Source: Dethiosulfovibrio peptidovorans
GTDB lineage: Bacteria > Synergistota > Synergistia > Synergistales > Dethiosulfovibrionaceae
DNA: 42,459 bases
Reading direction: 5' to 3'
Assembly (NCBI GenBank): GCA_002748665.1
Contig: PDTB01000032.1
Location: 1 to 42,459 of the forward strand
The position numbers and the translations under genes were made by a program. Positions 25,973-33,211 of the stretch are shown here, one piece after another (position 1 is the first letter of the stretch; the number at the start of each line of letters is the position of its first letter). The notes beneath the pieces are model-generated. The model had not been told where the DNA came from and ran no database searches. It saw only the letters and a program-made list of their open reading frames with translations.

Positions 25973-26793
25973 AAGCCAGCACTCCATCGAAGTTCCTGAA
26001 CAAGACTGATATGGTCCTCCAGGGGAATCCCGTCCACCGACGGTTCTCCCTGGAGGGTCGTACCATCCACCGCTCCAGCTGTCACCTGAGCCTTGATCAT
26101 AGCAGCGACTTCTTCGCCGTCCACACCACACCACCATCCGACGGATACAGAAAGGGCAGCAGCCAAAGCGTAGCCCCCCCAATCAGAGACATCCACAGGC
26201 AAAGCGACATCGGCTGAGATCACGGAGAGACACGAGCCATATTCAGGCATCAAAAACATGAGATCTTCCAACAAAACCCCCATCCCTGCCTCGTTTCCTC
26301 CGTCGCCAACGGCCACAGAGACAATATCCCTTTCCACGACATCGTCCAGAGGCACGACCACCTCCGAGATATCCTGAGAACGCATATCGTAGTATCGTCC
26401 GTCCGAAGCCCGCCCAGGACGCTCGATAAACACTAATCCGTCGGGAGACCACCTTAAAATTGAACTCCCCTCCTCGGCTTGATGGACCGCCACACCTCCG
26501 ATAGCCGATGATGCCGCCTCTACGACTGCCCAACAGGACGAGTCAGTCCACAGTGACGCCTCCACACCGCTTCGAGAGAGAGCCCGCCCCAAAGCAGCAG
26601 CTCCACCGGGCCCGTCGGTCTCAGCCGCACCTACAGCGGGAATGAAAAAGCCCGTCACCACCGCCACTCTTCGGCAACGGAGAAGTAACTCCACGGCCCT
26701 GGCCAGATGCTCCCGACAAGCAAGCCGGGATGGGCCTCGAGCTGCACGATCTGACGCGACCAGGGACAGAGCTGAGGCAAAAAAATCACTCAT
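25969..26793 (-). CDS. DUF4392 / D-glutamate cyclase-like protein
   Basis: A 274-residue protein. VAVVTGFFIPAVGAAETDGP followed by GGAAALGRALSRSG is the typical start of the DUF4392 domain. VSVAVGDGGNEAGMGVLLED and later VSDWGGYALAAALS also fit. This domain is found in mammalian D-glutamate cyclase, which converts D-glutamate to 5-oxo-D-proline; bacterial members are mostly uncharacterised. The start overlaps the pfkA stop by four bases (ATGA), so it is probably co-transcribed with pfkA. D-Glu turnover could relate to peptidoglycan recycling, but that is inference. Confidence 0.8.
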   Translation of the reverse strand: MSDFFASALSLVASDRAARGPSRLACREHLARAVELLLRCRRVAVVTGFFIPAVGAAETDGPGGAAALGRALSRSGVEASLWTDSSCWAVVEAASSAIGGVAVHQAEEGSSILRWSPDGLVFIERPGRASDGRYYDMRSQDISEVVVPLDDVVERDIVSVAVGDGGNEAGMGVLLEDLMFLMPEYGSCLSVISADVALPVDVSDWGGYALAAALSVSVGWWCGVDGEEVAAMIKAQVTAGAVDGTTLQGEPSVDGIPLEDHISLVQELRWSAGF

Positions 26794-27749
26794 ATACTCA
26801 GAGTGTCGATCAATTCGATCAACTCAGGGTTCAGGGGCTTTCGCCCCTCCCAAGAAAGACTCAGAGGTGCGGCTACCATACGATGACAGAGACTTCCTAT
26901 CATAATTCCTCGGCCACCCTCCAGTAAATTCTCCACAGCAAAAGCGCCCATCCGGGAAGCCAAAATAGTGTCAAAAGACGTAGGTGAACCTCCTCGTTGA
27001 ATATAGCCGAGAACCGTCACCCGGGCGTCGTACCCACCGGTATCCTTCAGCTCCTCCTTCAGCCTGACAGCTGATATGGCTCCCTCGGCCACGATAATTA
27101 GAGAATGCTGTTTCCCCGCCTTGCGAGACTGGTGAAGCCGTTCACACAAAAACCCCACATCCAGTTTGCGTTCGGGAACGACGACAAACTCAGCACCACT
27201 TGCCACTGCGACATTCAAGGCTAAAAAACCGGCTTCCCGCCCCATGACCTCCACGATAAACAGACGATCATGGCTGGACGCCGTATCCCGCAGTTTCTTC
27301 ACCGCCTCAAGGGCCGTGTTGAGCGCCGTATCGTATCCGATAGTCTCGTCGGTTCCAGCCACATCGTTGTCGATAGTACCGGGGATGCCCACCACAGGGA
27401 CGCCACGCTTATGTAGCTCCCATCCTCCCCTGAAGGACCCGTCACCACCGATGACGACCAAGCCCTCGATCCCGGCCTTGTCTATGGATGCGACAGCAGA
27501 GTCCATCCCCTGGTCAGTCTGAAACCGCTCGCTCCGAGCTGTTCGAAGCACCGTACCTCCTCGATGGATAATCCCCCCCACATCTCGCGGTTCGAGACGC
27601 TGAAAGGCCCCATCCATGAGCCCCTCGTATCCCTGATACACGCCATAAACCTCAACCTTCCTGTACACGGCAGAGCGGACCACCGCCCGAATAGCGGCAT
27701 TCATACCAGGGGCGTCCCCTCCGCTGGTGAGAACGGCAATTCGATTCAT
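26790..27749 (-). CDS. pfkA: ATP-dependent 6-phosphofructokinase
   Basis: A 319-residue PfkA, the committed glycolytic kinase. Motifs: AVLTSGGDAPGMNAAIRAVV at the start, VIGGDGSFRGG (nucleotide loop), GIPGTIDNDVAGTDETIGYD (catalytic TIDND) and EVMGREAGFLA with LGYIQRGGSPTSFD (fructose-6-phosphate and effector residues). The GGDGS loop fits an ATP-using rather than pyrophosphate-using enzyme. ATG 27749 follows GGGAGG; the longer open frame upstream is an artefact. A terminator lies just upstream, so pfkA likely has its own promoter in the 27750-27800 gap. Confidence 0.96.
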   Translation of the reverse strand: MNRIAVLTSGGDAPGMNAAIRAVVRSAVYRKVEVYGVYQGYEGLMDGAFQRLEPRDVGGIIHRGGTVLRTARSERFQTDQGMDSAVASIDKAGIEGLVVIGGDGSFRGGWELHKRGVPVVGIPGTIDNDVAGTDETIGYDTALNTALEAVKKLRDTASSHDRLFIVEVMGREAGFLALNVAVASGAEFVVVPERKLDVGFLCERLHQSRKAGKQHSLIIVAEGAISAVRLKEELKDTGGYDARVTVLGYIQRGGSPTSFDTILASRMGAFAVENLLEGGRGIMIGSLCHRMVAAPLSLSWEGRKPLNPELIELIDTLSI

Positions 27750-27794
27750 CAAAAGGACCTCCCAACGGGAAAATACTGCTCTCATTGTATCACG

Positions 27795-27832
27795 GGAAAT
27801 AAAAAAACCCCGGACATCAAGACCGGGGCTTT
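27795..27832 (-). terminator. Rho-independent terminator upstream of pfkA
   Basis: On the minus strand AGCCCCGG / CCGGGGTT (27806-27813 with 27823-27830) with a nine-base loop runs into seven T's. It ends the transcript of the exported-protein gene at 27859-28608. Confidence 0.82.
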
Positions 27833-27858
27833 GGTTTCGACAACGTGGTGGTACAGTA

Positions 27859-28608
27859 TTACTTCTGAAGCTCGTCGATACGAGCTTTGATAGTTGCCAG
27901 CTCAGCATCCAAGACATCCAGCTGTTGTTGCAGCTCCTCCCGCTGAGCCTTAATGTTCCCCAATCGAATAATAAGCCGATCAAGCTCAAGACGCTCGGCA
28001 GCCTTGCCCGTGAAGAATTGATCCGGGTTGTCATGGTTCACATCCCAGTAAAAATCGATAGACGATCGCCCCATGGTGATCGGGCTGACGGCCGGTCGTA
28101 TGGAAAATCGAACGGTCTTGGCCTTTTTTAGCAGAGACTGACCGGATTTTTCGTTATACCTCGGGAAATAGACGAATCCCTCCCGATGCCCCGTCAGCTT
28201 GAAATTAAACCTCTTATCGTAATCGACCGGAGAATATTTTTTATTGGCGATCCACAAGGTCAATTGCTCGCCAAAGGGAGCCATTCTCATGGCAGGACCG
28301 TAATTTTCAATCTCGATGAAAATGGGGATATACCGCTCCAGCTGAAGGGTCTTGAGAAGCTGGTATTTATAGTTTTCCTCCTCGTCCTTGGTCCACAGGT
28401 TTGCCTTGGCCTCCTTTTGCACAAGAGCCTGAATGTACTCAGCAGCATAGTATGATACAGTAATCTTAACGTATCCGACTCCATCCTCGTTCTCGTATGT
28501 GACCGACTTTCTCCACCGGGAAAGAACCGAATCCGTCGACGCCCAGGCGCATACGGTCCACAGAACACCAAGCAGCACTCCCACAGCGATACTCGTACGT
28601 TTACTCAT
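27859..28608 (-). CDS. Uncharacterised exported protein (paralogue family A)
   Basis: A 249-residue exported protein. Signal peptide SIAVGVLLGVLWTVCAWAS. The central domain contains FIEIENYGPAMRMAPFGEQL, NKKYSPVDYDKRFNFKL and GHREGFVYFPRYNEKSG. It aligns by eye with the N-terminal domain of the exported protein at 19130-20272 (YNFGPKPLNL; FSPMSYEKKLDQPISG; GLVFFPKQDGP). The C-terminal 50 residues form a coiled coil (LDRLIIRLGNIKAQREELQQ). Function is unknown. It appears to be monocistronic, with a terminator directly after it. Confidence 0.82.
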   Translation of the reverse strand: MSKRTSIAVGVLLGVLWTVCAWASTDSVLSRWRKSVTYENEDGVGYVKITVSYYAAEYIQALVQKEAKANLWTKDEEENYKYQLLKTLQLERYIPIFIEIENYGPAMRMAPFGEQLTLWIANKKYSPVDYDKRFNFKLTGHREGFVYFPRYNEKSGQSLLKKAKTVRFSIRPAVSPITMGRSSIDFYWDVNHDNPDQFFTGKAAERLELDRLIIRLGNIKAQREELQQQLDVLDAELATIKARIDELQK

Positions 28609-28701
28609 AGGGGGAACAGCCTCCTTCGTGCCAATCTCACGCCATTATAGCAAAAAAGCGAATCCTTGCGACACGGGAGACTTCAAACATCGATAAGCTC
28701 A

Positions 28702-28935
28702 CTATATCGGAAGCACACAGCCCCTTTGACACATACGTTTGAGCTCAACCCAGGAAAAAGCCTCTCCCGAAGGACTTTTTGAGACAGTAAAATCCAACAC
28801 AGACCAGGCAGAAGAAAGCTCCTTAAGTTCCTTAGTCTCAAAAAAACCGCTGGTGAGGTTCCCATACAGGGCATCATTAAGCAAGACAAAGTTGTTAGGC
28901 TTGACGTGACAGATCCAGAGTCCGTACCAATAACA
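28702..28935 (-). pseudogene. Possible gene remnant (C-terminal fragment)
   Basis: An open stretch of 77 codons between TGA 28936-28938 and TAG 28702-28704 reads like real protein (NNFVLLNDALYGNLTSGFF, ETKELKELSSAWSVLDFTV). It has no ATG and no ribosome site; TTG 28884 is the only plausible start and is unsupported. I do not recognise the family. It is probably the 3' end of a gene whose front was lost, in the disturbed region that also holds the cbiK fragment and IS remnant. Confidence 0.3.
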
Positions 28936-28944
28936 TCAGAAAAA

Positions 28945-29694
28945 CTACTTCCGACTTACCAAAGCAATATAACAAAACTTATCCTCATTCTCCATAAAGA
29001 ACTTCTTCATTTCCAAAAACTGCTCATAGTTAGGGTCTTTGGAAGCATTTTCGTATATTCTCATCATTCCCTCAAAGCCCTCATCCCGCACAAGCCCTTC
29101 CTCACTCATGAATGCCATACGTCCTGTTTTTATCTCACAGTGATCAAAACCCACGTTTTTAAACAGTTGTACCCAATGATCTTCACTCAGTGGCGTTGCT
29201 GGTATATTGATGACTTTTCTCAACGCCCCTATAAGCTCAGGATCTTCGTTGGGCAGGTTGACATCATGAGTCAACAACACACCACCATTTTTGAGTACCC
29301 TAAAATATTCCCCTATAGCTTTTTTCTTGTCCTCGTTGCTGAGCATGGTAAGCATCGCCTCGTTGATCACGACATCGAAGCATTCATCCTCAAAGGGCAG
29401 ATTTCTAGCGTCCGCTTTGACAAGCTCAATTGCATCCTCAAAGCCTGCGTCACGTATATTACTCGCAGCAGTTTTTAAAGCGTTCTCACTCATGTCAACG
29501 CCCACTATATTTGCACCATACTTGCTTGCAACATCAATCAAAGTCGTCCCCATGTTGCAGGCGACCTCAAGAACGTTTGAGTTTTTACTGATGCCAGCCC
29601 TTTCAATGAGCCACTCAGTCGCAACTTTTCCGCCCGGCCTTAGCGTTTTCTTACCAATCCTCGCCAATAGTTCGTGCCCTGGTACTCTTCGCAT
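28945..29694 (-). CDS. Class I SAM-dependent methyltransferase
   Basis: A 249-residue methyltransferase. Motif I reads NVLEVACNMGTTLIDVASKY (VLEVACNMG, a variant of VLDxGxGxG). It is followed by GVDMSENALKTA (motif post-I acidic residue), VKADARNLPFEDECFDVV (motif II) and LKNGGVLLTHDVNLP (motif III). The C-terminal third is probably the substrate domain; the methyl acceptor is unknown. ATG 29694 has GGGAGG eight bases upstream. Base composition is visibly more AT-rich than its neighbours, pointing to horizontal acquisition. An extended -10 promoter and a long inverted repeat lie about 110-140 bases upstream, so it is probably regulated by a repressor encoded elsewhere. Confidence 0.88.
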   Translation of the reverse strand: MRRVPGHELLARIGKKTLRPGGKVATEWLIERAGISKNSNVLEVACNMGTTLIDVASKYGANIVGVDMSENALKTAASNIRDAGFEDAIELVKADARNLPFEDECFDVVINEAMLTMLSNEDKKKAIGEYFRVLKNGGVLLTHDVNLPNEDPELIGALRKVINIPATPLSEDHWVQLFKNVGFDHCEIKTGRMAFMSEEGLVRDEGFEGMMRIYENASKDPNYEQFLEMKKFFMENEDKFCYIALVSRK

Positions 29695-29799
29695 CAAAAT
29701 GACCTCCCAAAAGACATCGCCTTACAAAAACAAGAGCTTCGTATAGACTCGACCAATCACACCATAAAAGTAAGGATACACTACCCTCTTGGTACGACT

Positions 29800-29828
29800 A
29801 TAAACCTTATCTATATGGTAAGGTTTAT
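29800..29828. promoter_or_regulatory. Palindromic operator-like site upstream of methyltransferase
   Basis: Perfect inverted repeat ATAAACCTTA (29800-29809) and TAAGGTTTAT (29819-29828) with a nine-base spacer. It begins at the end of the -10 element and covers the expected transcription start, the position of a repressor operator. It could instead fold as a hairpin in the leader RNA. Confidence 0.55.
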
Positions 29829-29835
29829 TATAGCA
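29827..29835 (-). promoter_or_regulatory. Extended -10 promoter for the methyltransferase
   Basis: TGCTATAAT on the minus strand is a perfect extended -10 element (TG-N-TATAAT). No good -35 is visible, as is common for extended -10 promoters. It directs transcription toward the methyltransferase gene. Confidence 0.5.
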
Positions 29836-30142
29836 GATAGATCAACAGACAGAGCATAGGGGAAGTTTGAGGCCGGTGGATTGTACACAACACATGGCAT
29901 ATAGAGAAGCGTGCAGGAAATAACAGGTTTGTTTGCAAACCAAGTAAGAATTGGGCGTGAAAGAACCTGAGAAATAGTTACACACATATTGAAAGAAAAT
30001 AAACACCATAACAGATCTCTGAACAGCGTGACTCCTGGCGAAAGGGTCTGCTTGTTCCAAGAAACAGGCCTTCCCCGTCTTGAGAAGAAGGATCTTAGCC
30101 ACCCCTTGAACTTAACCTCCGAGATTCTCTCCGTGGAAATAT

Positions 30143-30376
30143 TAAGTACGGGATTTACGTCATGCCCGTCCCTTCGGAGGATGGTTGCCCATGAGTCATC
30201 GTTAAATCCTGCCATGTCGTTCATAAGCATGGTCACCGGCCACCACCATACACGGCGTCAAAGTAACCCGAGTGACTTTCAGTGACTTTCATAGATCTCA
30301 GACGACAGCGAACATCGTCCAATGTCGGCGTCCCCTCCACTGTTCCAATCACAAACTGATCGTCTTCCCGGTCCAA
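30143..30376 (-). pseudogene. Degenerate partial copy of cbiK
   Basis: About 234 bases match 33286-33508 of the intact cbiK with nine substitutions, a one-base insertion (near 30225) and a ten-base tandem duplication (GTGACTTTCA, near 30272-30291). Both indels break the reading frame. It covers the coding part from about DREDDRFVIGTVEGM to DDSWATILRRDG..VNPVL. The extreme 3' end and the whole 5' half are missing. The flanks share nothing with the cbiK flanks. The 310 bases between this copy and the operator at 29828 show no recognisable gene. Confidence 0.9.
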
Positions 30377-30408
30377 ATCACGATCTACGTCTCCCTAGCT
30401 TACCGAGA

Positions 30409-31428
30409 TTATCGGATTAAGAAAGGAAATAACAACGCTCCTCCCCACAGGAGGCATGAAGCTCCCCCCCCTACGGAACATCCCCCTGAGCCCTTTGTTT
30501 TTGGGGGCTCTGAAGCACTATTGTCACCAGGATACTCGTTCCAGTAGGGATCAAGAAACTCTCGAACCTGAGGATCAGAGGGAATCGAGGAGGTTATGTT
30601 TATGAGCGACCAATCATAGTCCTCCATCTCTCCCCGGTGGTTCAGAAAAATCCGAAGATCTCCCACGTGATGTCCATAGGCTCCCGCGTGCAGTATGGGA
30701 ACCCCTCGTATAACCTTAGGGTATCTTAAAGTGATATGGGTATGCCCCCCACAAATAACGTCGATATCCCCCACGTTTTTCGCCAACTCCCGATCCCAGA
30801 GGTATCCCAGATGGCTCATGACGATCACCAAAGAACATCCCTCCTCCTCTCGAAGAAGCCGGACTATCCGTCGAGCAATATCAAAGTATCGCTCGTCAGC
30901 ATAAGGTTTGCTGTCGTAGGCTTTGATAAGAAGCCCGAAAAAGCCCACCCGAATCTCTCCGAGCTGAATGACCTTGTAGGGAAGAAGTTTTTGGGACAAC
31001 GAAGACGAGGTCTCCCGAATAAAATTAGCACATATCGAATCAAAACTAACAGACGAGAGGGCTTCATCCAATCCCTTGGCTCCAAGATAAAAATCATGGT
31101 TTCCAGGAATACTAATGTCAATAGAACAGAGTGAAAGCCCTTGAAACTCAGGAATACCCCGAAATTTCTCAAAAGTTGAGGGATCCTCCTCGTAAACCAC
31201 GTTATCCCCCATATTAAGAGCCAATACAGGAATTCCCTCCTCTCGTGCTTTCTCCTTGACATTCTTGATGACCCAAGCAATTCGAGATAATCCCCCTAAG
31301 TTATCCTTATCAGGTTTAATAGCCCCCTGAAGATCACTTAACATCAGGATCCGAAGAGAGACCCCATAAGCCGGATATGAAAAAAAAACGAAACAAGAGA
31401 GGAGTAGAACACCGTATTTGAATCTCAA
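30409..31428 (-). CDS. Metallophosphoesterase / 5'-nucleotidase-like, with CTERM-type tail
   Basis: An exported protein of about 339 residues. Signal peptide MRFKYGVLLLSCFVFFSYPA if TTG 31428 is used. TTG is preferred because GAAGGGAG lies nine bases before it, while ATG 31437 directly abuts that site. The calcineurin-like domain shows MLSDLQGAIKPD, LNMGDNVVYEED, IPGNHDFYLGAKGL, VIVMSHLGYLWDRE and VICGGHTHITLRYP, the metal-binding set of the UshA/5'-nucleotidase N-terminal family. The usual C-terminal nucleotidase domain is missing. The last 26 residues, SGGCSVGGGASCLLW and then GGALLFPFLIR, form a Gly/Cys motif, hydrophobic helix and basic end, resembling the Synergist-CTERM/GlyGly-CTERM sorting signal. 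Confidence 0.85.
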   Translation of the reverse strand: MRFKYGVLLLSCFVFFSYPAYGVSLRILMLSDLQGAIKPDKDNLGGLSRIAWVIKNVKEKAREEGIPVLALNMGDNVVYEEDPSTFEKFRGIPEFQGLSLCSIDISIPGNHDFYLGAKGLDEALSSVSFDSICANFIRETSSSLSQKLLPYKVIQLGEIRVGFFGLLIKAYDSKPYADERYFDIARRIVRLLREEEGCSLVIVMSHLGYLWDRELAKNVGDIDVICGGHTHITLRYPKVIRGVPILHAGAYGHHVGDLRIFLNHRGEMEDYDWSLINITSSIPSDPQVREFLDPYWNEYPGDNSASEPPKTKGSGGCSVGGGASCLLWGGALLFPFLIR

Positions 31429-31639
31429 CGCAAACATCTCCCTTCAACATACAGCATACTGACAGCTACAGGGGACCTAGTTTATGAAGAATAATTCAGA
31501 GATACCTTACGAGCAGCCACTCCTATTTGAGAAGTTCAAACATTATAATTGTATAGAAAATGCTAGTTAGACGTCAACTTTTTCATTCGCATCGCTGGTT
31601 GCTGTCATTGCTCAATGATACTGTCACCCCATAACTGAT

Positions 31640-32093
31640 CAGAGAAAAAGTCACCCCTCCGGCAGAAGTTTCCTGGCTACTATTGGGTATGAGACAGGAA
31701 CGAGTGACAGAGTCATACAAGGAAATCAAGCGGATCAAGATCATGGAGCTGCTGGTCAACGGGAAAATGACTAACCAGGAGGCAGCGGAGTCTCTGAGGG
31801 GACGAACATCTGCCCCCAGAGCACCTCAAAGCTCCACTATGGCCCATGCTGCTATAGAGGTACGAGAGGCTCTGTCTGGACTGTTGTGGGTCGTGTATAA
31901 GGGGTGACGTATCTAGATGGAGGAGGTTGAGAAGACCCCCAGAGAGATTGCCACTCACGAAGAAAAGCGGGCCTGTGAGGGCCCACAAGCCCACTCCTGA
32001 CCACCCATGGAGGCGTGGTTTCAAAAAGATTCACCATGATACTACACGTGATAGTTCATCTGAGCAAGAGGGGCCAGGAGTGACTTTTTCTGG
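31640..32093. mobile_element. Decayed insertion-sequence remnant with inverted ends
   Basis: Bounded by imperfect inverted repeats sharing AGAAAAAGTCAC[CT]CCT: left at about 31641-31658 and right at about 32076-32092 (complement). Between them are an N-terminal transposase fragment and, in another frame, a short C-terminal-like stretch; the middle of the gene is gone. About 450 bases remain. The N-terminal helix-turn-helix resembles ISNCY (IS1202-like) transposases. The 200 bases to the left (31438-31639) show nothing I can name. Confidence 0.6.
31689..31907 (+). pseudogene. Transposase fragment (ISNCY/IS1202-like N-terminus)
   Basis: The frame starts MRQERVTESYKEIKRIKIME and continues LLVNGKMTNQEAAESL, a helix-turn-helix of the 'reiterated recognition' type at the front of ISNCY or IS481-like transposases. 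After about codon 37 the similarity ends and the frame runs into unrelated sequence to a stop at 31907. A further stretch in the frame beginning near 31927 (KPTPDHPWRRGFKK) looks like the C-terminal tail of such transposases. No catalytic residues are present. Confidence 0.55.
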
Positions 32094-32094
32094 C

Positions 32095-32123
32095 TTGACA
32101 AACACAAATATTACGATTAGTAT
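32095..32123 (+). promoter_or_regulatory. Promoter at the edge of the IS remnant, driving the lipoprotein gene
   Basis: A consensus -35 TTGACA (32095-32100) and TAGTAT -10 (32118-32123) are separated by exactly 17 bases. The -35 begins two bases after the right inverted repeat of the IS remnant. Transcription would start near 32130, giving an untranslated leader of about 155 bases before the lipoprotein start. The leader holds a second A/G-rich stretch (AAAAGGAGG near 32201) with no start codon behind it. Confidence 0.6.
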
Positions 32124-32284
32124 GATTAGATAGAATATATCAGTTAGAGTTTGGCTTTTGTATCCACATTATTGGTGACTGGTATTATCTGTCTGGTGGT
32201 AAAAGGAGGTTCTGGAAGAGAAAGTACAAGCTAACTCAAAGAGGAGCAAATCGAAGCATTTTTTAAAAAGGATGGTGATTTTAC

Positions 32285-33034
32285 ATGTGCAGAAACGAAA
32301 AAAAACGCCACACAAAATCCATTATCTTGACTTTGTTACTTATATCTTTTTCTGCTCTTCTCTTGGGAGGTTGTGGAGGCGGTAGCGATGGCAATCCAAA
32401 TGGACCTGGCCCTGCTCCTGGTCCCGACCCCGCCTCTAAACCCAAAACAGCTATGGAGGCTTGGGAGGGAACATGGAGTGGTACAGGAAGCGCCTCTGCT
32501 CTCGTAGACCAAGGTGAAGGCGAGGGAACATCGACCACCTCTATTACAGTTAATTCTCTCGTCATCAAAAAAGGGACTCGAGCAGGTGATGCTATGACCT
32601 TCACCTTGAACGGGAACGGAGAACTCAACAATCAGGGTACAATGGCTGGCACCGTAACCATGAAAGATGTGGAATTTTATATGATCGGCGCAGAGCAAGC
32701 AAGCGGTGACATCTCAGTCTCTGCCATAGAGGTAGGCAAGAAAGGGAGCGTGACTATAAACATCCCAGGGAAAAACCCCATGACGCTTAACCTTCAGGAA
32801 ATGAATGAACCATTGAAGGATGATTTTACCCGCCCTTTAATCTTCACCTCTAAAGGCCTCTCCTATGAGGCGGAGTCTAATAAAGATGGTACGAGCGGCT
32901 CTGGTCAGATCGAGGTTATCCTCTCAGGAAACACCATGGATATCACCGGAACCGGATCGGGGGAGAGTAGTGAAGATGTCTCTCAAGGCTCTCTGAAAAA
33001 TGGAAATATGAAGATCACTTTGACAAGAAAATAA
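32285..33034 (+). CDS. Uncharacterised lipoprotein
   Basis: A 249-residue lipoprotein. N-terminus MCRNEKKRHTKSIILTLLLI, lipobox LLGGC at about residues 26-30, then a Gly/Pro-rich linker (GPGPAPGPDPASKP). The mature domain is built of short beta strands (AWEGTWSGTGSASAL, MTFTLNGNGELNNQGTMAGT, GTSGSGQIEVILSGNTMDIT) and looks like a lipocalin/META-like or carbohydrate-type barrel; I recognise no family. ATG 32285 has AAAGGATGGTGA upstream. It stands alone between an IS remnant and a terminator, so it may be a recently acquired surface protein. Confidence 0.82.
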   Translation: MCRNEKKRHTKSIILTLLLISFSALLLGGCGGGSDGNPNGPGPAPGPDPASKPKTAMEAWEGTWSGTGSASALVDQGEGEGTSTTSITVNSLVIKKGTRAGDAMTFTLNGNGELNNQGTMAGTVTMKDVEFYMIGAEQASGDISVSAIEVGKKGSVTINIPGKNPMTLNLQEMNEPLKDDFTRPLIFTSKGLSYEAESNKDGTSGSGQIEVILSGNTMDITGTGSGESSEDVSQGSLKNGNMKITLTRK

Positions 33035-33072
33035 ATTCGCTCTTAAAGAAGAGCTCCCTGTCACACATGATA

Positions 33073-33118
33073 AATTGGTGCCCCCAAGGAGTCCATCAGC
33101 TCTGCGGGGGCACCAATT
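33073..33118. terminator. Terminator with 13-bp stem between lipoprotein and cbiK
   Basis: Perfect 13-bp stem AATTGGTGCCCCC / GGGGGCACCAATT (33073-33085 with 33106-33118) with an unusually long 20-base loop, followed by TCAGTTTTTT on the plus strand. It lies between two converging genes and may serve both. Confidence 0.7.
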
Positions 33119-33211
33119 TCAGTTTTTTGATGCGTTTCCATTATTTTTTCTTCCGAGAAAGATACGATGGCATCTTTGCTCAGAGGTTGAATCAGATCAC
33201 AAAATTATCGG

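Noticed and set aside
29842-30142. Minus-strand open frames upstream of the methyltransferase
   Set aside because: Composition is rich in Cys and Phe, there are no motifs and no ribosome sites, and the longest frame is joined to the cbiK fragment only by chance.
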